Positions 58,753 to 64,000 of a stretch of DNA of 64,000 nt are shown piece by piece. The DNA is from Mesobacillus sp. S13 (GTDB taxonomy: Bacteria > Bacillota > Bacilli > Bacillales > Cytobacillaceae), in the NCBI RefSeq assembly GCF_020422885.1, contig NZ_CP084622.1, forward strand, positions 3,925,001 through 3,989,000, given 5' to 3'. The position numbers were made by a program, and so were the translations under genes. How positions within the stretch are numbered: position 1 is the stretch's first letter; every line of letters starts with the position of its first letter. Below the pieces are notes generated by a model. That model was not told where the DNA came from. It did not search any database and worked only from the letters and a program-made list of their open reading frames with translations.

Positions 58753-60576
58753 TTAGTTCCTGATTGGCTTTCTCATTCTTAATCCTGTACCGGCAGCCAT
58801 TAGAAGGAAGCCTAAAATATAGAACATCATTTTGCTGCTTTCACCTGTTTTTGGAAGTACGCTTCCGTTCCAGTCTTGCGTAACGTCCCCTCCGGAATTG
58901 TTATCATTATTGCCAGTTTTCCCAGTTCCATCATCCTCGTCAACATCGGTTTCATCTTCAACGTCTGCTTCATTATCAATACCGAGGACTGCTTCATCAA
59001 TTTCTAAGTGGATAACCTGATCTTCTAATTCAAAAGAAAGCATGCTTAGCGCTATAAATTTAGTCGTTCCATCTTCAAACTCAATCTCTATTCCCTGAAT
59101 ATCTGTAACATCCAGACCATTGGCCAAAATTAGTTTCCAGAGGTTGTTAATCTTGATGAGTTCAAGCTTCTCGCCGCCATTCATTAACAATGTCAAGTTT
59201 ACAACTGTTTCAATATCCAGATTAAAAGTGATATACATTTCTTTGACTATTTCGATAACATCCGGTGATTCTCCATCTTGATCGGAATCTTCATCGTCAT
59301 CTCCCGTTCCATCCCCTGGTTCTTCTGTGTTATCATCTTCAGGTAATGCGCAGTCCTCTATCCAATAATTAATGGATCCCTCCGCTTCTACTCCTACTCT
59401 AATGTCTTCGACGTCATAGAATCTTTCAGCACCTGATTCAAATACAAGCTTAAATTCCGTGATATCATCCTTTGCAAATTCCCCATCATCTTTAAGCTTA
59501 TATAGCGGGGAGTTACCTGGATTGGACATTTCTTTCCATTCACCATTTAATTTAACAAACACACTCTCAACTGGAGCAACGCAGTTTTTTAGATGAAGAT
59601 GGATTTCCGTGCTTTTGTTGCCATTCTCTTCACCCTGATCATCACTGTTGCCATCACCTGGTTCCTCCGTTCCATCGCCAGGGTTTTCTGTCCCATCTCC
59701 TGGGTCCTCTTCACCGTCACCCGGATTCTCCGTACCATCGCCAGGTTCTTCAGAATTGTCATCTTCTATAGAGCAGCCTTCAAGCCAATAGTTAATGGTT
59801 CCTTCCGCTTCTTTTCCTTCCCTAACCTCATCCATGGAATATTCTTGTTTAGTTCCTGACTCAAAAGTTAGCCTGAAAGCAGTAATATCATTCTTTACAA
59901 ACTCACCACCATCTTTCAGTTTATACAGTGGCGAGTTACCCGGGTTGGACATCTCTTTCCAACTTCCCTTTAACATGACCTCTACTTTTACCACATCTTC
60001 TGTGCAGTTTTTCAAATGCAGATGTATCTCTGTACTTTTATTGGCATTTAATTTAGTACCTTTTTCAGAATCCTTTTCTTCCTTGTTTGAATCACCATTT
60101 TCTTCTTGTGTAGATTCATCGTTTTCGTCTTGAGTTGACTCAGCGTCTTCTTCTTGGGATGGATCATTGTTTTCTTCTTGAGTCGACTCATCATTTTCTT
60201 CTTGAGTTGACTCATCGGATTCTTCTTGTGTTGATTCATCGTTTTCGTCTTGAGTTGACTCAGCGTCTTCTTCTTGGGATGGATCATTGTTTTCTTCTTG
60301 AGTTGACTCATCATTTTCTTCTTGAGTTGACTCATCGTTTTCGTCTTGAGCTGACTCATCGGATTCTTCTTGTGTTGATTCATCATTTTCTACTTCATTT
60401 GACTGATCGTTTTGTTGTTGAGTTGATTCTTTGGCTTCGATTTCAACTTTTGTGTTTCCTTCATTATCCGACGCCGCATCTCCATTCTCATTTGCTAGTG
60501 CCGGTATTGTCAGTGAAAATAACATTAGGAATGCAATCGAGACTGCTGATAATTTTTTCATAAAAGTCTTTTTCAT
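58753..60576 (-). CDS. LPKTG-anchored surface protein with acidic octapeptide repeats and novel domains
   Basis: A 607-residue exported wall protein. Signal peptide (residues 1-29, ALA cleavage), then 13 acidic octapeptides like DESTQEEN (about residues 62-165). Two near-identical beta-type domains of about 95 residues follow, each beginning NKSTEIHLHLKNC and ending NYW(L/I)E(G/D)C, with WKEMSNPGNSPLYKL in the middle and an acidic PGDGTEEPGDG-type linker between. A third, diverged copy (without Cys) precedes residues 560. The wall signal LPKTGESSKM is at 574-578 with a hydrophobic tail and basic end. ATG at 60576 follows AAAAGGGGAC. It is preceded by a c-di-GMP riboswitch. The domain pair has no family known to me. 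Confidence 0.9.
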   Translation of the reverse strand: MKKTFMKKLSAVSIAFLMLFSLTIPALANENGDAASDNEGNTKVEIEAKESTQQQNDQSNEVENDESTQEESDESAQDENDESTQEENDESTQEENNDPSQEEDAESTQDENDESTQEESDESTQEENDESTQEENNDPSQEEDAESTQDENDESTQEENGDSNKEEKDSEKGTKLNANKSTEIHLHLKNCTEDVVKVEVMLKGSWKEMSNPGNSPLYKLKDGGEFVKNDITAFRLTFESGTKQEYSMDEVREGKEAEGTINYWLEGCSIEDDNSEEPGDGTENPGDGEEDPGDGTENPGDGTEEPGDGNSDDQGEENGNKSTEIHLHLKNCVAPVESVFVKLNGEWKEMSNPGNSPLYKLKDDGEFAKDDITEFKLVFESGAERFYDVEDIRVGVEAEGSINYWIEDCALPEDDNTEEPGDGTGDDDEDSDQDGESPDVIEIVKEMYITFNLDIETVVNLTLLMNGGEKLELIKINNLWKLILANGLDVTDIQGIEIEFEDGTTKFIALSMLSFELEDQVIHLEIDEAVLGIDNEADVEDETDVDEDDGTGKTGNNDNNSGGDVTQDWNGSVLPKTGESSKMMFYILGFLLMAAGTGLRMRKPIRN

Positions 60577-60692
60577 ATTCTCGTCCCCTTTTCTAGTGTT
60601 ATTAAAAATTTGCGCAATAAAAGACTGAATATTCAGATATTAATTGCGGCACTTAGCCTCCTTCCCGATAAAATTCACCATTATAATTAGAC

Positions 60693-60730
60693 AAAAAAAG
60701 CCGCCGGGAATTTACTTTTCCATGGCGGCT
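60693..60730 (-). terminator. Expression-platform terminator of the c-di-GMP riboswitch
   Basis: Minus strand AGCCGCC / GGCGGCT with a long loop, followed by TTTTTTT, directly downstream of the aptamer. Confidence 0.85.
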
Positions 60731-60812
60731 GGACGATCATAGCTGCACTTTTGCAACCTTAGACTCCTGGCTTTGCGTCCCAGCTTTTCAGCAGGTTTGC
60801 TATTAGCATGAG
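60730..60812 (-). ncRNA. Cyclic di-GMP-I (GEMM) riboswitch aptamer
   Basis: Minus strand pattern GCAAACCTGCTGAAAAGC, then GGGACGCAAAGCCAGGAG, TCTAAGG and GCTATGATCGTCC matches the GEMM core GCAAACC-GAAA-GGGACGCAAAGCC. It precedes the LPXTG protein and sortase genes. Borders are approximate. Confidence 0.92.
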
Positions 60813-60905
60813 TGTTGTTTTTTACTTATGTAAAATATTCCTCGGCTTCCTTGTCTTACATTCTAAGACTTACCACAGTTACCCAGCGACTTAAACATAT
60901 AGTCC

Positions 60906-60934
60906 TATTAAATTAATTGGTAAATTTTTCTCAA
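60906..60934 (-). promoter_or_regulatory. sigma-A-like promoter of the LPXTG-sortase operon
   Basis: Minus strand TTGAGA, 17 bases, TTAATA, upstream of the c-di-GMP leader. The match is partial. Confidence 0.5.
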
Positions 60935-61028
60935 GTTTCATTAATTCACCTTGAATAGGGATATATTCAGTATTTCACCCTTCTTCCAAAAGAGCTTTCT
61001 CTAAGATTTTTGACCTAAAGAAAAGACT

Positions 61029-61058
61029 AAGGACCCAGGGTTATACCCCTGGGTCCTT
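61029..61058 (-). terminator. Terminator of the alcohol dehydrogenase gene
   Basis: A 12-bp stem AAGGACCCAGGG / CCCTGGGTCCTT with a six-base loop, eight bases after the stop. The following T-tract is weak. Confidence 0.8.
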
Positions 61059-61065
61059 CAGTAAT

Positions 61066-62229
61066 TTACAACGACAGACGATAAATTTCCATTACATCGT
61101 CTTTATTCAATTTTGCAAAGTTGCCGAATTCCCCATTGACCATTGCTTTGTCAGCCATTATTTCAAGCTTGCTGTCATCAATGTCATAGTCAGCAAGGCG
61201 TGACGGTGCGCCAATGCTGTTCCAGAATTCACGCAGCTTTTCAATTCCTTCTAATCCTGCTTCTTCGTCGGTCTTGCCTTCTGGATTCACGCCGAAGACC
61301 CTGACAGCCATCTTCTTGAAACGTTCTGGTTTTATCTTAAGGTTATGCTTCATCCAGTTCGGGAACAGAATCGCCAGACCGCCTCCGTGAGGGATATCAT
61401 AAACGGCTGATACGGCGTGTTCGATATTATGCGTCGCCCAATCTCCTCGGTATCCCATATTGAGGATTCCATTCAATGCCATTGTTCCTGAATAAAGGAT
61501 CGTTGCGCGGTATTCATAGTTTTCCAAATCTGCAAGCAGCTTTGGAGCTGTTTCCATCACTGTTAAAAGCAAGGATTCACACATGCGGTCCTGGAACTCA
61601 GTGTTTTCGGTCAAGTGGAAATAGTGTTCAAATACATGTGACATCATGTCCACAATTCCATAAATCGTCTGATCCTTCGGAACGGTGAAAGTGTTCACGG
61701 GATCAAGGATGGAGAATTTCGGGAATGTGACCGGGCTTCCCCAGCCATACTTTTCATTCGTTTCCCAGTTGGTGATAACAGAACCTGCATTCATTTCAGA
61801 GCCAGTGGCTGCCAAAGTTAGTACTGTGCCAAAAGGAAGAGCTTCTGCTGCAAAAGCCTTCTTTGTGACAAGGTCCCAAGCATCTCCATCATATTTTGCA
61901 CCTGCAGCGATTGCTTTTGTGCAGTCAATGACACTGCCGCCGCCTACTGCCAGCAAAAATTCGATTCCCTCATCTTTGCAAATTTTCACGCCTTTATGCA
62001 CAGTCGACAGACGAGGGTTTGGTTCCACACCTGGAAGTTCGTGTACTTCTGCCCCAACCTCTTTTAGGGTGTCCATGACAGAATCATAAAGACCATTGCG
62101 TTTGATGCTGCCACCGCCATAAACGAGCAGGACTTTTTTACCGTATTGAGGAACTTCGTTTTTCAATTCCTCGAGCTGGCCTTTGCCAAATATCAGTTTC
62201 GTTGGATTGTAAAAAGTAAAGTTATCCAT
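61066..62229 (-). CDS. yugJ: Iron-containing alcohol dehydrogenase (YugJ-like, butanol dehydrogenase type)
   Basis: A 387-residue cytoplasmic NAD(P)H-dependent dehydrogenase. It begins [22 protein letters not shown] and carries family blocks [45 protein letters not shown] and [28 protein letters not shown] (read in parts), whose Asp/His residues bind iron. It fits the YugJ/YugK type. In B. subtilis it lies near yugL (pgi) and yugO, the same neighbourhood as here. ATG at 62229 follows GGAAGGTG. Confidence 0.92.
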   Translation of the reverse strand: MDNFTFYNPTKLIFGKGQLEELKNEVPQYGKKVLLVYGGGSIKRNGLYDSVMDTLKEVGAEVHELPGVEPNPRLSTVHKGVKICKDEGIEFLLAVGGGSVIDCTKAIAAGAKYDGDAWDLVTKKAFAAEALPFGTVLTLAATGSEMNAGSVITNWETNEKYGWGSPVTFPKFSILDPVNTFTVPKDQTIYGIVDMMSHVFEHYFHLTENTEFQDRMCESLLLTVMETAPKLLADLENYEYRATILYSGTMALNGILNMGYRGDWATHNIEHAVSAVYDIPHGGGLAILFPNWMKHNLKIKPERFKKMAVRVFGVNPEGKTDEEAGLEGIEKLREFWNSIGAPSRLADYDIDDSKLEIMADKAMVNGEFGNFAKLNKDDVMEIYRLSL

Positions 62230-62321
62230 TTAAATCACCTTCCTCTAGGGATAATTATGTTCTTTTTCTAAAAGCATTGCAAAAAATACACTTCTTAATG
62301 TGCTCCAATATGCTGCGAAAT

Positions 62322-62346
62322 GTTACAAACTTTTTCTTGAGGGTAG
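62322..62346 (+). promoter_or_regulatory. Possible sigma-B promoter of yuzA
   Basis: GTTACA, 13 bases, GGGTAG, 88 bp upstream of the start. It resembles the GTTTAA-N12-14-GGGTAT consensus with one -10 mismatch; confidence is low because the -35 is poor. Confidence 0.35.
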
Positions 62347-62433
62347 GTAATAAATAGAGGACAAATGAATAATTCATTTCGTGCTGAAACAATCTATAAA
62401 AGAACAAATTTAATCTTAAGGGAGGAAACATCC

Positions 62434-62667
62434 ATGAGCGGTATTCAACGAGCAGCACTAGTACTTACCATTATCGGAGCCATCAACTGGGGCTTAGTAG
62501 GATTCTTCCAATTTGACCTTGTTGCAGCTATTTTCGGCGGACAGGATTCAGCATTGGCTCGAATCATCTATGGATTAGTCGGTCTTGCCGGTCTTATAAA
62601 CATCGGACTTCTATTCGCACCAAGCGAAAGAGAAGAAAGAGCGGCAGAACCGAGAGCTACTCGATAA
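62434..62667 (+). CDS. yuzA: DUF378 family two-TM protein (YuzA)
   Basis: A 77-residue membrane protein, starting MSGIQRAALVLTIIGAINWGLVGFFQFDLVAAIFGGQ (read in parts), the typical DUF378 sequence with INWGLVG and ARIIYGLVGLAGLI. ATG at 62434 follows GGGAGGAAACATCC. It is next to yugJ, as in B. subtilis, where the gene is yuzA. Function unknown. Confidence 0.9.
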   Translation: MSGIQRAALVLTIIGAINWGLVGFFQFDLVAAIFGGQDSALARIIYGLVGLAGLINIGLLFAPSEREERAAEPRATR

Positions 62668-62681
62668 TTGAATTTCACAAG

Positions 62682-62709
62682 AAAAACCCGCCAAGGAAGG
62701 CGGGTTTTT
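62682..62709. terminator. Bidirectional terminator between yuzA and rocD
   Basis: An 11-bp stem AAAAACCCGCC / GGCGGGTTTTT with a six-base loop between convergent genes. Confidence 0.92.
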
Positions 62710-62716
62710 CTCATGC

Positions 62717-63913
62717 TTATGATAATACTTTCTTGATTCTTTGTATGGCCCAATCCAGTTCTTCCTGGCTGATGACAAGCGGCGGAGCGAAACGGATGAC
62801 CGTATCATGCGTTTCTTTGCAAAGCAGCCCTTCCTCTTTCAGCTCTTCACAATACTTTCGTGCAGGTTCTGTTAACTCGACACCAATGAACAAGCCGCGG
62901 CCGCGGATATCCTTGATGATAGGATTGTCGATTTCACGGAGCTTGCTAATGAAATAGTCACCCAGTTCAAGGGAACGATCAGCAAGCTTCTCATCGATCA
63001 AAACATCAAGGGACGCGATGGAAACTGCGCAGGCCATTGGATTGCCGCCGAAAGTGGATCCGTGGGAGCCTGGGTTGAATACTCCCAGTACATCATTGTC
63101 GGCAACGACAGATGAGATCGGGAACACCCCACCGCCAAGTGCCTTTCCAAGGATGTACATATCAGGCTCGATGCCCTCCCATTCACATGCGAACATTTTT
63201 CCGGACCTCGCAAGACCAGCCTGGATTTCATCGGCAATGAACAGGACATTGTTTTCTTTACATGCCTCGAACGCAGCTTTCATGAAACCCTCTGGCGGAA
63301 TGACGATTCCCGCTTCACCTTGAATCGGTTCAATCAGAAACGCTGCAGTATTAGGAGTGATTGCTTCTTTCAGTGCGTCTAGGTCACCATAAGGAACCAG
63401 TTTGATCCCTGGAAGCATGGGGCCGAAGCCTCGTTTGTATTCTTCTTCAGATGATAAGGAGACCGCCGTCATTGTGCGGCCATGGAAGTTGCCGATACAT
63501 GCGATGATTTCAGCCTGATTGTCCGCAACGCCTTTGACATCATAAGCCCAGCGGCGAGCTGTTTTAATAGCCGTTTCAACCGCTTCAGCACCCGTGTTCA
63601 TAGGCAAGGCCATTTCTTTATTCGTTAACTTGCAAATCTTTTCATACCATGGTCCAAGCTGGTCATTGTGGAATGCTCTTGAAGTTAGCGTAACACGGTC
63701 AGCCTGGTCTTTCAGCGCCTGGATGACCTTCGGATGGCGGTGCCCCTGATTGACAGCTGAATACGCACTCAGCATGTCCATATATTTGTTGCCTTCAGGA
63801 TCCTCTACCCAAACTCCTTCTGCCTTTGAAATGACGATTGGCAGCGGATGATAGTTATTCGCACCATACTTTTGAGTCTGCTCGATCAGCGAGCTAGTTT
63901 TTGTTGTTGTCAT
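62717..63913 (-). CDS. rocD: Ornithine aminotransferase
   Basis: A 398-residue PLP enzyme that converts ornithine to glutamate-5-semialdehyde. Class III aminotransferase motifs: [69 protein letters not shown] (read in parts; PLP-lysine in LGKALGGG), and [16 protein letters not shown] at 63913 has GGAGGAAGG upstream; a longer frame to 63952 is a poor start. It resembles the RocD/arginine catabolic type. No other roc gene is in the window. Confidence 0.95.
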   Translation of the reverse strand: MTTTKTSSLIEQTQKYGANNYHPLPIVISKAEGVWVEDPEGNKYMDMLSAYSAVNQGHRHPKVIQALKDQADRVTLTSRAFHNDQLGPWYEKICKLTNKEMALPMNTGAEAVETAIKTARRWAYDVKGVADNQAEIIACIGNFHGRTMTAVSLSSEEEYKRGFGPMLPGIKLVPYGDLDALKEAITPNTAAFLIEPIQGEAGIVIPPEGFMKAAFEACKENNVLFIADEIQAGLARSGKMFACEWEGIEPDMYILGKALGGGVFPISSVVADNDVLGVFNPGSHGSTFGGNPMACAVSIASLDVLIDEKLADRSLELGDYFISKLREIDNPIIKDIRGRGLFIGVELTEPARKYCEELKEEGLLCKETHDTVIRFAPPLVISQEELDWAIQRIKKVLS

Positions 63914-64000
63914 GAACCTTCCTCCGTTCCAATGAAAAAATTGGTTAGACAATCATATTGTAACCTGTAAGCTCTTTCATTTTAACCCCCTAAAAGAGAA

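Overview
The window is chromosomal DNA of a low-GC, endospore-forming member of the Bacillaceae, probably a Mesobacillus/Bacillus-type organism (inference from family content and gene order; no rRNA or tRNA is present to confirm it). Evidence includes a tricistronic ger germinant-receptor operon, SAM-I, c-di-AMP and c-di-GMP riboswitches, a yrk-type sulfur operon in the Bacillus subtilis gene order, and the yugO/yugN/pgi/yugJ/yuzA neighbourhood. No phage, transposase or CRISPR locus was found.

Layout. 1-12.7 kb: nadE (cut by the window edge), a lactonase, an oxidoreductase, a two-component system, a CstB-like persulfide dioxygenase/rhodanese, an MFS exporter, two duplicated DoxX genes and small genes. 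12.8-15.6 kb: metNPQ methionine importer under a SAM-I riboswitch. 15.7-20 kb: a split ChrA pair, then a BMP-type binding lipoprotein paired with a chemoreceptor. 20.3-23.9 kb: ktr potassium uptake under a c-di-AMP riboswitch, then a lipid kinase. 23.9-26.5 kb: a secreted M6 protease. 26.5-30 kb: yrkEFHIJ-like persulfide-handling operon behind a CsoR/CstR-type operator. 30.4-35.7 kb: an unusual cbb3 oxidase cluster ending in a beta-propeller/cytochrome c lipoprotein. 35.8-41.6 kb: a LysR regulator, then ccdA, a two-component system, osmC and a resA-like gene behind another CstR-like operator. 41.7-47.7 kb: a nucleotidase, a second yrk-like sulfur set and assorted membrane or exported proteins. 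47.9-49.3 kb: a PlcR-like regulator with a repeat-containing exported peptide precursor. 49.4-53.5 kb: ger operon. 53.6-64 kb: DedA, YugO channel, YugN, pgi, a sortase and LPXTG-protein operon under a c-di-GMP riboswitch, an alcohol dehydrogenase, YuzA and RocD.

The most striking system is at 47.9-49.3 kb. A PlcR/NprR-family (RRNPP) regulator is followed 26 bp later by a signal-peptide protein made of ten 14-residue units. Each unit carries a heptapeptide of the form (A/T/V)(D/N)LPSQH, which resembles the PapR pheromone ADLPFEF. This looks like a PlcR-PapR quorum-sensing pair in which the pheromone has been multiplied inside one precursor.

A second theme is intergenic tandem arrays, all different in sequence, with periods of 53, 52, 21, about 20.4 and 52 bp. 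These are close to whole numbers of B-DNA turns. Most sit between the 3' end of one gene and the 5' end of the next. A third theme is sulfur and thiol redox: three persulfide loci and a cytochrome-c thiol-redox operon appear to share CsoR/CstR-like ATACC-N5-GGTA(T) operators.
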